Shown one piece after another: positions 26,125 to 35,011 of a stretch of DNA of 64,000 bases. Source of the stretch: Plastoroseomonas arctica (lineage in GTDB: Bacteria; Pseudomonadota; Alphaproteobacteria; Acetobacterales; Acetobacteraceae). A program made the position numbers and the translations under genes. How positions within the stretch are numbered: the first letter of the stretch is position 1; each line of letters begins with the position of its first letter. The notes beneath the pieces are model-generated. The model was not told where the DNA came from. It worked only from the letters and a program-made list of their open reading frames with translations, and did not search any database. The DNA lies in NCBI RefSeq assembly GCF_018128965.1, contig NZ_JAAEDH010000001.1:62001-126000 (forward strand). Direction: 5' to 3'.

Positions 26125-27124
26125 CCCGGCGCGCGTCCTCTTCACGCTTGCGCTGCTCGCATTGCCGCTCGCGGCACAGGCGCAGCCCTTCACCTTCCTC
26201 GCCTTCGGCGACATGCCCTATTGCCGCCCGGGCGACGCCGCGCATTGCGAGCAGGAACAGCGGCGCCTCGACACGCTGATCGGGCGCATGAACGCCGCGC
26301 AGCCAGCCTTCTCGGTCTTCCTCGGCGACACCAAGGCCGGCAACGAGGCCTGCACGGATGCCATCGTCTTCGTCCGCACTGCGCGCTGGTTCGGACTGTT
26401 CGACCATCCCCTGGTCTATACGCCGGGGGACAATGAATGGACCGATTGCTGGCAGCCGCGCGCCGGAGGGCATGACCCGGTGGCCATTCTCGCGCGCCTG
26501 CGCCAGGCCTTCTTCGCGCGGCCGGAGAGCCTCGGGCGGGTGACGATGCCGCTGACCCGGCAGGCGGATATCGACCCGGCCAACACCACCTTCGTGGAGA
26601 ATGCGCGCTGGGAGCATCACGGCGTCGTCTTCGCCACCGTGCATGTGGTGGGCTCGGACAACAACCGTCCGCCCGAGACGGGCGCGCAGCCGCCCGGCGC
26701 GGCCGAGGAATTCCCCGCCCGCGACGCCGCCAACCGCGCTTGGGTGGCCGCCGCCTTCGCCGAGGCTGAGCGCACCGGCGCATCGGCGATGGTGCTGATG
26801 TTCCAGTCCGACATGTTCTTCCGCGACCGCTGCGGCTTCGGCGATATCGAAGGCGTGCGCGCCACCCGTGCGGCGATTGCGGAAGCCGCGGCGAGGTTCG
26901 CCCGCCCGGTCCTGCTGCTGCATGGCGACAGCCATTTCTTCCTGGCCGACTACCCGCTGCGCGATGGTTCGAACCGCGTGCTCGGCAATGTGCTTCGGGT
27001 GATGGTACCGGGGGCCGAGGATATCCGCGCCGTGCGGATCGAGGTGGACCCCACTGCCGCGGAGCCCTTCGCGATCGCCCCCCTCGGGATCGCCGATCGC
27101 CCCCGCGGCCCGACCTGCCCCTGA
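26117..27124 (+). CDS. Secreted calcineurin-like metallophosphoesterase
   Basis: The 335-residue protein has a clear signal peptide (VLFTLALLALPLAAQAQ). The metallophosphoesterase motifs follow in order: FLAFGDMPYC, VFLGDTKAGNE, YTPGDNEWTD, then a long insert and LLLHGDSHFF near residue 273. These supply the Asp, Asn and His ligands of a two-metal centre. The enzyme should act on phosphate esters in the periplasm; the substrate is unknown. Several cysteine pairs (CRPGDAAHC, CTDAIV ... CW) suggest disulfides. A strong terminator follows. Confidence 0.8.
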   Translation: MLNPARVLFTLALLALPLAAQAQPFTFLAFGDMPYCRPGDAAHCEQEQRRLDTLIGRMNAAQPAFSVFLGDTKAGNEACTDAIVFVRTARWFGLFDHPLVYTPGDNEWTDCWQPRAGGHDPVAILARLRQAFFARPESLGRVTMPLTRQADIDPANTTFVENARWEHHGVVFATVHVVGSDNNRPPETGAQPPGAAEEFPARDAANRAWVAAAFAEAERTGASAMVLMFQSDMFFRDRCGFGDIEGVRATRAAIAEAAARFARPVLLLHGDSHFFLADYPLRDGSNRVLGNVLRVMVPGAEDIRAVRIEVDPTAAEPFAIAPLGIADRPRGPTCP

Positions 27125-27155
27125 ACGGGCAGGCCGTGCCGCGCGCGGCGGCAAT

Positions 27156-27175
27156 CCCGCGCCGGCGCGGGTTTT
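27156..27175 (+). terminator. Rho-independent terminator after the phosphoesterase gene
   Basis: A perfect stem CCCGCG-CCGG-CGCGGG is followed directly by TTTT, 32 bases after the stop codon. A second hairpin (CTGCCC ... GGGCAG) overlaps the end of the gene. Confidence 0.75.
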
Positions 27176-27250
27176 CGTGGCCCCCAAGGTGGATTGCGCG
27201 GCCTGCACCGGCCGGGCAGCATCCGCTCCTCGGATAGGGGGAGTTTTGGG

Positions 27251-28318
27251 ATGTTGCGTTCGCTGATGACGGTCCTGGGCGCGATGCTGGCGCTGCCCGC
27301 CCTGGCGCAGATGCCCGCGAGCCTGCCTGCCGGCCCGCGCGTGCCGATCGTGGCCGTGACGCAGCCGCTGCCGACGCAGCCGCAATACACCCGTGTCGAT
27401 GTGCCCTACCTGCGCGAGATGATGGCCGCGCGCACGGGCGGGCGGATCGAGGTGAACCTGTCCACCCATGCCGAGCGCAACCTGGGCGGGTCCGAGATCG
27501 TGCGCCTGGTGCGCTCCGGCCAGGCGGACATCGGCGGCGGCACGCTGACCACGCTGTCGGGCGACGTGCCCATCCTCGACGGCATCGATCTGTCTGGCCT
27601 GGCGCCGGATATCGCGGTGGCGCGGCGCATCGCCGATGCGGTGCTGCCGGTGGCGAACCGGGACCTGGAGCGGTTCGGCACGCGGCTCGTGCTGATGTAT
27701 CCGTTTCCCGCGCAGGTGCTGTTCTGCCGCGCGGCTTTCACCACGCTGAACGATCTGCGCGGGCGGCGGGTGCGCACCTTCGGCAATTCACTGGTGGATC
27801 TGATGACGGCCATCGGCGCGCAGCCGGTCTCGATCGGCTTCCCGGAAGTCTATTCGGCGCTGGAGCGCGGCGTGGTCGATTGCGCCATCACCGGTACCGG
27901 CAGCGGAGCCGCGGCGCGCTGGCCCGAGGTCTCGACCCATGTCTCGACCTTGCCGCTGTCCTGGGCGGTCGCGGGGTATCTCGTGAACGTGGCGTGGTGG
28001 AACCGGCTTGATCCGGCGGTGCGGACCTTCCTCGAAGGCACCTTCGCGGAGATGCAGGACAAGCTGTGGGAGCTGGGCGCGGCCGCGACGCGCGACGGCA
28101 TCGACTGCAACATCGGCAATACCGCCGCCTGCCGCATTCACAACATCGCGGCGCGGCCGATGACGGAAGTGGTGCCCACCGATGCCGACCGCGCGCAGGT
28201 GCGGCAGATCTTCGAGAGCACCGTCCTGTCCGGCTTCGTCCGCCGCTGCGGCGCGCGCTGCGGGGAGGTGTACAACCAGGTGATCGCGCCGCTCTCCGGT
28301 ATCCGCTTCGGCGGGTGA
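27251..28318 (+). CDS. TRAP transporter periplasmic receptor (DctP family)
   Basis: The 355-residue protein has a signal peptide (LMTVLGAMLALPALAQ) and DctP-type segments: VDVPYLREMMAARTGGRIEVNL, EIVRLVRSGQADIGGGTL, and the arginine-bearing substrate region TLNDLRGRRVRTFGNSLVDLMTAIGAQPVSIGFPEVYSAL (split here as a long conserved block near residues 160-195). TRAP receptors bind carboxylates and similar acids. The two membrane subunits follow, then hydantoinase genes, so the imported acid or cyclic amide may feed HyuAB. Confidence 0.88.
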   Translation: MLRSLMTVLGAMLALPALAQMPASLPAGPRVPIVAVTQPLPTQPQYTRVDVPYLREMMAARTGGRIEVNLSTHAERNLGGSEIVRLVRSGQADIGGGTLTTLSGDVPILDGIDLSGLAPDIAVARRIADAVLPVANRDLERFGTRLVLMYPFPAQVLFCRAAFTTLNDLRGRRVRTFGNSLVDLMTAIGAQPVSIGFPEVYSALERGVVDCAITGTGSGAAARWPEVSTHVSTLPLSWAVAGYLVNVAWWNRLDPAVRTFLEGTFAEMQDKLWELGAAATRDGIDCNIGNTAACRIHNIAARPMTEVVPTDADRAQVRQIFESTVLSGFVRRCGARCGEVYNQVIAPLSGIRFGG

Positions 28319-28350
28319 GGGCGCTCACCGCTTGCCGGAAGGGATGCGCT

Positions 28351-28911
28351 TTGGTGGCATCCCTGATGGCGCATGTTGCGGGGTGGAACCACGTCGCCTG
28401 CGCGCTGTTCATCACCTTCGATATCGTCGCGCGCAGCCTGTTCGGATTCTCCTCACAGGCGACGGTGGAGGTGACGGGCTACATGCTCGCCGGCGGCATC
28501 GCCTGGGGGCTGGCACACACGTTGGCCAGGCGCGCGCATATCCGGGTGGATGTGCTGGTGAACCGGCTGGCGCCGCGGCGGCGCGCCTGGCTGCACATCC
28601 TCTCGCTCGCGCTGCTGCTGGGGCTTTCCGTGTTCATCACCTGGGCGGCGTGGGAGCTGGTGGATGAGAGCGCGCTGTTCAACGCGCACGACAACTCCGC
28701 GCTGCGCGTGCCGATGGTGGTGCCGCAGGGCATCTGGTGTTTCGGGATCGCGGCCTTCGTGGTGATGGCGGCGGTGCTGCTCGCGGAATCGATCATGTCG
28801 GTGTTGCTGGGCGACCCGGAGGCGGTGGATGCGCTGCTCGGCGCGCGCACGCTGGAGGATGAGACGGCGGAGGCGCTGGAGGCCGTTGCCATGGCGAAGG
28901 AAGCGCCATGA
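28351..28911 (+). CDS. TRAP transporter small membrane subunit (DctQ family)
   Basis: The 186-residue protein has four membrane helices: WNHVACALFITFDIVARSLFG, VTGYMLAGGIAWGLAH, LHILSLALLLGLSVFITWAA and IWCFGIAAFVVMAAVLLA. This matches DctQ. No ATG fits the family start well; TTG at 28351 has GGAAGGG seven bases upstream, while GTG at 28354 and ATG at 28366 are alternatives. The stop overlaps the DctM start (ATGA). Confidence 0.82.
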   Translation: MVASLMAHVAGWNHVACALFITFDIVARSLFGFSSQATVEVTGYMLAGGIAWGLAHTLARRAHIRVDVLVNRLAPRRRAWLHILSLALLLGLSVFITWAAWELVDESALFNAHDNSALRVPMVVPQGIWCFGIAAFVVMAAVLLAESIMSVLLGDPEAVDALLGARTLEDETAEALEAVAMAKEAP

Positions 28912-30281
28912 TCGCGATCATTTTTCTGCTGCTGCTGCTGGTCGCGTCCATCATCGGCGCGGCGGCGACGGGGCAGGCGCTGCCGGTGGCCGAGATCATG
29001 ATGCTGGTCGCGGTGTTCCTCGTCTTCTTCGGAGCGGGCGTCTATATCGCGGCGGTGCTGGGCGTGCTCGGCGTGCTGATCGGGCTGATCTTTTCCGACC
29101 GGCCCTGGTGGGCCTTCATGGGCCAGACGTTGTGGACGCCGACGAGCAACTACGTGTTGGTCGCCGTGCCACTCTTCCTGCTCATGGGCGAAATACTTCT
29201 GCGTGCGGGGCTTTCCGAGCGGCTGTATCGCGCACTCAATGTCTGGCTGAACCGGCTGCCGGGGGGCCTGCTGCACACCAATATCGCGAGCTGCGCGGTG
29301 TTCTCGGCGATCAGCGGAAGCAGCGTGGCGACGGCGGCTACGATGGGCTCCGTCGCGCTGCCGTTCTTCCAGGGCACGGCCTACAACCAGCGCATGGTGC
29401 TGGGCTCGCTCGCGGCGGGTGGCGCGCTCGGCAACCTGATCCCGCCGGGGATCACCTTCATCCTCTATGGGTTGATGACCGAGACGTCGGTGGGCGCGCT
29501 GTATATCGCAGCGCTGTTGCCCGCGGCGCTGGTGACGGCGCTGTTCCTGCTGGTCATCTTCGTCCACGGATTGCGCCACCCGATGGAGAAGCCGCCGAAG
29601 CTGCCACTTGGTGTAAAGATCCGTGCGCTGAGCGACCTCGTGCCGACGGCGCTGCTGATCCTGCTCGTGCTGGGCTCCATCTATGGCGGCTTCGCCACGG
29701 CGACGGAGGCCGCGGCGCTGGGTGTCGTTGGTGCGGCGTTCTTCGCGCTGCTCGAGGGCAAGCTGTCCTTCCGCATGATCAATGCCTCGGCCGAGGCGAC
29801 GGCGCGCAACACCGCCCTGTTGGGCCTGATCCTGTTCGGCGCCTACCTGCTGAACTACCTGCTGACGACGATCAACGTGCCGCAGGCGCTCTCGGCCATG
29901 ATCGCGGGCCTGCCGCTGCCGCCCTGGGCGATCATGCTGTCGATCATCGGGCTCTATATAGCGCTCGGGACCTTCATGGAGGGGTTTTCCATGATCATCA
30001 CGACGGTACCGGTGGTGTTCCCGATCGTGATCGCGCTGGGGTATGACCCGATCTGGTTCGGGGTGATCGTGACCATGCTGGTGGAGATCGCGCAGATCAG
30101 CCCGCCGGACGGGACGGTGATGTATGTGCTGCAGGGGATGCGGCGGGATCGCGGTCCAATCACGGATGTGTTCGCGGGGGTGATGCCGTTCCTGGCCGTG
30201 TATCTGTTGGCGGTGGGGTTGATGATGGTGTGGCCGGGCATTGCGACTTGGCTGCCACTGGTGATGGGATCGGTGCGGTGA
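28908..30281 (+). CDS. TRAP transporter large membrane subunit (DctM family)
   Basis: The 457-residue protein has about twelve membrane helices and DctM landmarks: MGEILLRAGLSERLYRALNVWL, FSAISGSSVATAATMGSVALP, LAAGGALGNLIPPGITFILYG and, near the end, VEIAQISPPDGTVMYVLQGM. It is the proton/sodium-driven channel subunit. The gene overlaps the dctQ-like gene before it (ATGA) and the hyuA-like gene after it (GTGA), so transport and hydrolysis genes are translationally linked. Confidence 0.93.
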   Translation: MIAIIFLLLLLVASIIGAAATGQALPVAEIMMLVAVFLVFFGAGVYIAAVLGVLGVLIGLIFSDRPWWAFMGQTLWTPTSNYVLVAVPLFLLMGEILLRAGLSERLYRALNVWLNRLPGGLLHTNIASCAVFSAISGSSVATAATMGSVALPFFQGTAYNQRMVLGSLAAGGALGNLIPPGITFILYGLMTETSVGALYIAALLPAALVTALFLLVIFVHGLRHPMEKPPKLPLGVKIRALSDLVPTALLILLVLGSIYGGFATATEAAALGVVGAAFFALLEGKLSFRMINASAEATARNTALLGLILFGAYLLNYLLTTINVPQALSAMIAGLPLPPWAIMLSIIGLYIALGTFMEGFSMIITTVPVVFPIVIALGYDPIWFGVIVTMLVEIAQISPPDGTVMYVLQGMRRDRGPITDVFAGVMPFLAVYLLAVGLMMVWPGIATWLPLVMGSVR

Positions 30282-32329
30282 AGCCAATTAGGGTCGCGGT
30301 GGATATCGGGGGTACGTTCACCGACCTGCAGGTGTTCGACGGGCGTTCGGGCGCTGTGCATGCGTGGAAGACGCCGACGACGCCGGATGATCCCTCGGTC
30401 GGGCTGTTGCGCGGCGTGACGGAGGCGGGCGAACGCTTCGGGTTTGCGTTGGATGAGGTCGGGCTGCTGCTGCATGGCACCACCATCGCGACGAATGCGG
30501 TGCTCGAACGCAAGCTCGCGCGCGCGGCGCTGATCACGACGGCAGGGTTCGAGGATGTGCTGGAGATCAACCGGCATGTGCGCCGCGACATCTATGGGTT
30601 GGCGCCCGATCCCAACCCGGTGCTGGTGCCGCGCGATGCGCGCTTTGGCGTGGTGGAGCGGATGCGCGCGGATGGGAGCGTCGAGACGGCGCTGGATGGC
30701 GCGAGTGTCGCGGATTGCCTCGCGCGGATCGCCGCGATCGGTGCAGAGAGCGTCGCTGTCACGCTGATAAACAGCTTTGCCAACGCCGCGCATGAGCGGG
30801 AGATCGGCGCGATGATCGCGGCCGCGCGGCCGGATCTGCCGGTGTCGCTGTCGTGCGAGATCAGCCCGGAAATTCGCGAGTATGAGCGCAGCTCCACCAC
30901 CGTGCTGAACGCGGTGCTGGTGCCGGTGGTGAAGGCCTATCTCGACCGGCTGGAGAAGCGCCTGGGCGAAGGCGGTTTCGCGCCGCTGGTGTTTCTGGTG
31001 CAGTCCAATGGGGGTGTCTGCTCGCTGGGGTTGGCGGCGGAGCAGCCGGCGCGGCTGCTGCTGTCGGGCCCTTCGGGGGGCGCGTTGGCGGCGGGGCGGC
31101 TCGCGCATCTGCTGGCGCGGCCGAACCTTGTTGCGGTGGATATGGGCGGGACGAGTTTCGACGTCTCGGTGGTGCAGGGCGGGCGTGTGTCGGTGATCAC
31201 CCAGGGCGAGATCGATCGGCTGCCGGTGCGCCTGCCGATGGTGGAGATGCGCACCATCGGCGCCGGCGGCGGCTCGATCGCGGCGGTGGATTCCGGCGGG
31301 CGGCTGAGCGTGGGTCCTCGCAGCGCGGGTGCCAAGCCGGGGCCGGTCGCCTATGGGCGCGGCGGCGTGGAGCCGACGGTGACGGATGCGAACCTGGTGC
31401 TCGGGCGGCTCGATCCGGATTTCTTTCTGGGCGGGATGATGACGCTGGACATGCCGGCCACACGCGCGGCGATGGATGCGCGCGTGGGCGGGGCGCTGGG
31501 GCTTTCAGCGGAGGCGGCGGCGGAGGGAATCCTCACCGTCACCAATGCTGGGCTGGGGGCGGCGATCCGTCTTTCGCTGTTCGAGAAGGGGCTCGACCCG
31601 CGCGATTTCTGTCTGCTCTCCTTTGGCGGCGCCGGCGGGCTGCACGCGACCGATGTCGCCGCCGAGATCGGCATGCGCGAGGTCGCGTTTCCGCGCGAGC
31701 CGGGGACGCTGTCGGCGTATGGCATCCTGTTTTCCGACCTGGTGCAGGATTTCTCGCGCAGCGTGATGCTGCGGGCGGAGGCTGCGGCGCTGCCGAAACT
31801 GGCCGAGGCGATCGCCGCGCTGCGTGGCCTTGCCGATGCGCGGCTGGCCGCCGATGGCGTGGCGGCGGACGCGCGTCGCATCGAGATCGCGGCCGACATG
31901 CGCTATCAGGGGCAGGCCTTCGAGTTGCTGATCCCGTGGGGGGAAGTCGCGGTGCCGGACGCGACGTCGCTGGCCGCGCTGGAGGCGGATTTCCACGCCA
32001 CCCACAAGCAGCGCTTCAGCTATGCCAACCCTGGCGATGTCGTGGAGATCGTGACGCTGCGCGCCATCGCGGTGGGCACGCTGCCCAAGCCCGAGGTGGG
32101 CGAGCCGGTGCCGGCGGCGCGACCCTCGGTGAAGGGCCGCCGCCGCGTCTTCGCGAACGGCGCCTGGGCGGAAGTCGATGTCTGGGACCGCGAGGCGATC
32201 AAGGACAGCGATGCCATCACCGGCCCCGCGCTGATCGAGGAAGCCTTCGCCACGCATTGGATCGCGGCGGGGTGGCGGGCGGCCCTTGGCCCCGCGCGCG
32301 CCATCATCGCGACGAGGAGCACGCCATGA
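30278..32329 (+). CDS. hyuA: Hydantoinase/oxoprolinase subunit A
   Basis: The 683-residue protein starts with the family signature IRVAVDIGGTFTDLQVFDG, followed by LLHGTTIATNAVLERK, LSCEISPEIREYERSSTTVLNA and VAVDMGGTSFDVSVV, all phosphate-binding parts of an actin-like ATPase fold. HyuA/HyuB enzymes open hydantoin, oxoproline or similar cyclic amides (some carboxylate acetone) with ATP. The GTG at 30278 overlaps the TRAP gene stop and gives the correct family N-terminus. The substrate cannot be named. Confidence 0.92.
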   Translation: MKPIRVAVDIGGTFTDLQVFDGRSGAVHAWKTPTTPDDPSVGLLRGVTEAGERFGFALDEVGLLLHGTTIATNAVLERKLARAALITTAGFEDVLEINRHVRRDIYGLAPDPNPVLVPRDARFGVVERMRADGSVETALDGASVADCLARIAAIGAESVAVTLINSFANAAHEREIGAMIAAARPDLPVSLSCEISPEIREYERSSTTVLNAVLVPVVKAYLDRLEKRLGEGGFAPLVFLVQSNGGVCSLGLAAEQPARLLLSGPSGGALAAGRLAHLLARPNLVAVDMGGTSFDVSVVQGGRVSVITQGEIDRLPVRLPMVEMRTIGAGGGSIAAVDSGGRLSVGPRSAGAKPGPVAYGRGGVEPTVTDANLVLGRLDPDFFLGGMMTLDMPATRAAMDARVGGALGLSAEAAAEGILTVTNAGLGAAIRLSLFEKGLDPRDFCLLSFGGAGGLHATDVAAEIGMREVAFPREPGTLSAYGILFSDLVQDFSRSVMLRAEAAALPKLAEAIAALRGLADARLAADGVAADARRIEIAADMRYQGQAFELLIPWGEVAVPDATSLAALEADFHATHKQRFSYANPGDVVEIVTLRAIAVGTLPKPEVGEPVPAARPSVKGRRRVFANGAWAEVDVWDREAIKDSDAITGPALIEEAFATHWIAAGWRAALGPARAIIATRSTP

Positions 32330-33951
32330 GCCTGGGCCCCATCGAGATCGAGGTCATCCGCAACGCGCTGACGGCGGCGGCGGCGGAGATGGATGTCACC
32401 ATCTGGCGCACCAGCCGCAGCACCATCGTGCGCGAGTTGTTGGACTACTCCACCGCCGTGTTCGATGCGGAGGGCAACAATGTCGCGCAATCCGCGCGCA
32501 TTCCGCAGCACCTGAATTCCATGGGGGCGGCGTTGCGCACGCTGCTGGATCGCTTCGTCGATGCGGATGCCTGGGGCGAGGATGAGGTCGTCGCGACCAA
32601 TGATCCCTATTGCGGCGCGCAGCACCTGAACGACGTCCTGGTCTTCAAGCCGGTCTTCGTCGAGGGCGTGCGCGTCGCCTATGTCGGCGCGCTGTGCCAC
32701 CACATCGACATGGGCGGGATGGCGCCGGGCAGCTATGCGGCGACGGCCACCGAGGTGTTTCAGGAAGGCCTGCGCATCCCGCCGCTGAAGCTGATCGAGA
32801 AGGGCGTGCTCAACCAATCCGTCTGGGCGATGATCGGGCAGAATGTGCGCAAGCCCACGCTGATGCTGGGCGACCTGCAGAGCCAGTTGGCGAGCCTGGA
32901 TGTGGGTGCGGCCTCGATCCGTCGCCTCGCCGCGCGCTACGGCTCCGCGGGCATTCTCGAAGCCTGCGTCCGCATCCTCGACATGAGCGAGGCGGCCATG
33001 CGCGCGGCGATCCGCGCCATGCCGGATGGGCGCTATGAGTTCGAGGATTGCCTCGACGAGGATGGCGTGAGCGGGCAGGTCGTGCGCCTTCATGCGGTGA
33101 TGACCATCGCCGGCGACGAGATCAGCGTCGACCTCACCGGCTGCGCGGACCAGCAGCGGGGCCCTATCAACTGTACGCCGGCGATGTCGAACTGCGCGGT
33201 GTACTACTCGATAATCGCGGCGACGGATGGCGCCATGCCGGCCAATGCCGGGTGCTATCGGCCCATCCGCATCATCCACCGCGAAGGGAGTGTGACGCAT
33301 TGCCAGGCGCCGGCCTCGGTGGCGCATCGCGTGGCGGTGTCGCATCGCCTGGCCAACGTGATGTTCGGCTGCCTGCACCAGGCGGTGCCGGAGCGGATGC
33401 CCGCGGCCTATTACGGCGGCTCCTATGTCGCGACCTTCCAGACCATCGCGGCGGACAACAGGCGCGAGGTCCTGGTCGAGATCGAGATCGGCGGCACCGG
33501 CGCGGCACCCGCCAAGGATGGCGTGAATGCCTGGTCCTTCGGGATGCACAACAATTCCAACATCCCCGTCGAGATGATCGAATCCTCGATGCCGCTGTCG
33601 ATCACGCGCTACGGCTTGCTGCCTGGCTCGGGCGGGGCCGGGCAGTATCGTGGCGGGCTCGGACTGTTCCGCGAATGGCGGGTGGAAAGTCCCAGCGCGG
33701 TGTTCACCGCGAACATGGATCGCTTCCGGTTTCCGCCCTACGGGCTTGCCGGCGGCGCGCCGGGGAGCCTTGGGCGGCTGCTGCGGATCCGCGATGGCGT
33801 TGAGACGCCGATCGCGCCGAAATCCGATGGCGTGATGCTGCAGAAGGGCGATGTGGTGCGGCTCGAGACCTCGGGCGGTGGCGGGTTCGGGGCGGGGTCC
33901 GTCCGCAGCGGCGAAGCACGCGACCGGGACGCCGCGCTGGGCTACGCGTGA
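32326..33951 (+). CDS. hyuB: Hydantoinase/oxoprolinase subunit B
   Basis: The 541-residue protein has the HyuB pattern: IEIEVIRNALTAAAAEMDVTIWRTSRS, HLNSMGAALRTLLDRF, NDPYCGAQHLNDVLVFKPVF and a C-terminal GLLPGSGGAGQYRGGLGLFREW. It forms the catalytic complex with HyuA. Its start overlaps the hyuA stop by four bases and its own stop overlaps the MaoC-like gene (GTGA). Confidence 0.93.
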   Translation: MSLGPIEIEVIRNALTAAAAEMDVTIWRTSRSTIVRELLDYSTAVFDAEGNNVAQSARIPQHLNSMGAALRTLLDRFVDADAWGEDEVVATNDPYCGAQHLNDVLVFKPVFVEGVRVAYVGALCHHIDMGGMAPGSYAATATEVFQEGLRIPPLKLIEKGVLNQSVWAMIGQNVRKPTLMLGDLQSQLASLDVGAASIRRLAARYGSAGILEACVRILDMSEAAMRAAIRAMPDGRYEFEDCLDEDGVSGQVVRLHAVMTIAGDEISVDLTGCADQQRGPINCTPAMSNCAVYYSIIAATDGAMPANAGCYRPIRIIHREGSVTHCQAPASVAHRVAVSHRLANVMFGCLHQAVPERMPAAYYGGSYVATFQTIAADNRREVLVEIEIGGTGAAPAKDGVNAWSFGMHNNSNIPVEMIESSMPLSITRYGLLPGSGGAGQYRGGLGLFREWRVESPSAVFTANMDRFRFPPYGLAGGAPGSLGRLLRIRDGVETPIAPKSDGVMLQKGDVVRLETSGGGGFGAGSVRSGEARDRDAALGYA

Positions 33952-34424
33952 GCTTCGACCCGCGCGACCATCGCGTGGTGCCGGCCCAGCGCTGGTTCGA
34001 GGATTTCGCGCTCGGCGAACGCTTCGTGCTGCCGAGCCGGACCATGACGGAGGCGCTGTTCGCCGCGTTCCAGTTGGCCTCGGGCGACAATCATCCGGTG
34101 CATTACGATGCCGAGTATTGCCGCGCGCGCGGGATGCCGGGGATGCTCGCGCATGGCTACCAGGTGGTGATCCAGACGGCGGCGGGGGCGGGGCAGTTTC
34201 CGCACATGGTCGAGGACTCGCTGAAGGGGTTTCTGGAGCAGTCGAGCCGCTTCCTGCATCCGGTGTTCGCGGGGGATACGCTCTACGCGGCGCTGACCGT
34301 CGATGAGGTCACGCCGCAACGCACGACCGGCGTGGTGGGTCTCGCCAGCACGGTGCACAACCAGAACAGCATGCTGGTGATGGAGGGGCGGCAGCGCTAC
34401 CTGCTGCGGCGGCGGCCGGCCTGA
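33948..34424 (+). CDS. MaoC-like hot-dog dehydratase/hydratase
   Basis: The 158-residue protein has the single hot-dog MaoC pattern: RWFEDFALGERFVLPSRTMTEA, then FAAFQLASGDNHPVHYDAEYC with the hydratase Asp/His pair, and GMPGMLAHGYQV. MaoC enzymes hydrate enoyl-CoA thioesters. It starts with GTG at 33948, overlapping the end of hyuB, so it probably acts in the same pathway. Confidence 0.82.
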   Translation: MSFDPRDHRVVPAQRWFEDFALGERFVLPSRTMTEALFAAFQLASGDNHPVHYDAEYCRARGMPGMLAHGYQVVIQTAAGAGQFPHMVEDSLKGFLEQSSRFLHPVFAGDTLYAALTVDEVTPQRTTGVVGLASTVHNQNSMLVMEGRQRYLLRRRPA

Positions 34425-34477
34425 CTTTCCGTGCGCGGCGCGGCAGGGCAAGCTGCGCGCAACACGGAGGAAAACCC

Positions 34478-35011
34478 ATGGCCCGCATCCCCTACGCCGA
34501 CCCGGCGCTGCCCGAGCACGCCGCCGCCGCCGCGCATATCCGCGCTTCCCGCAAGGGCATCAGCCACCTGCATCGCGCGCTGCTCAACGCGCCGCCGATC
34601 GCCGCGGGATGGATCGATTTCTACGATGCGGTGCGCTACAAATCCGACCTGCCGGGCAAGCTGCGCGAGTTGGTGATCTTGCGCATCGCAGCGATCAACG
34701 GTGCGCCCTATGAGTGGGATGCGCATGCGCCGATCGGCCTGCGCGAGGGCATGACCCAGGCGCAGCTCGACGCCGTGCCGGAATGGGAGTCCGCCAGCGT
34801 CTTCGATGCCACCGAACGCGCGGCACTCGCCTATTGCGACGCGATGACGCGGCACATCCATGTGCCCGATGACGTCGCGGCCGGCGTCGCCGCGCTGCTG
34901 TCGCCGCGCCAGGTGGTGGAGCTCACCGTCACCATCGCCGGGTACAACTGCGTCTCGCGCGTGCTGGAGGCGCTGCTCATCCGTGGCGATGATCCGCTGC
35001 CGCCTGACTGA
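34478..35011 (+). CDS. Carboxymuconolactone-decarboxylase-family protein
   Basis: The 177-residue helical protein has LRELVILRIAAINGAPYEWDAHAPIGLREGMTQAQLDAV, TERAALAYCDAMTRH and the late LTVTIAGYNCVSRVLEAL, the AhpD/CMD-like pattern. The CxxC pair of AhpD peroxidase partners is absent, so a decarboxylase/lactonase-like or unknown role is more likely. GGAGG precedes the ATG. It meets the opposing amidohydrolase gene end to end with no gap. Confidence 0.75.
   Translation: MARIPYADPALPEHAAAAAHIRASRKGISHLHRALLNAPPIAAGWIDFYDAVRYKSDLPGKLRELVILRIAAINGAPYEWDAHAPIGLREGMTQAQLDAVPEWESASVFDATERAALAYCDAMTRHIHVPDDVAAGVAALLSPRQVVELTVTIAGYNCVSRVLEALLIRGDDPLPPD

Noticed and set aside
28479-30287. 602-residue minus-strand frame opposite the TRAP membrane subunits
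   Set aside because: Composition is dominated by Arg, His and Gln repeats, the complement of membrane-protein codons; no motif is seen.
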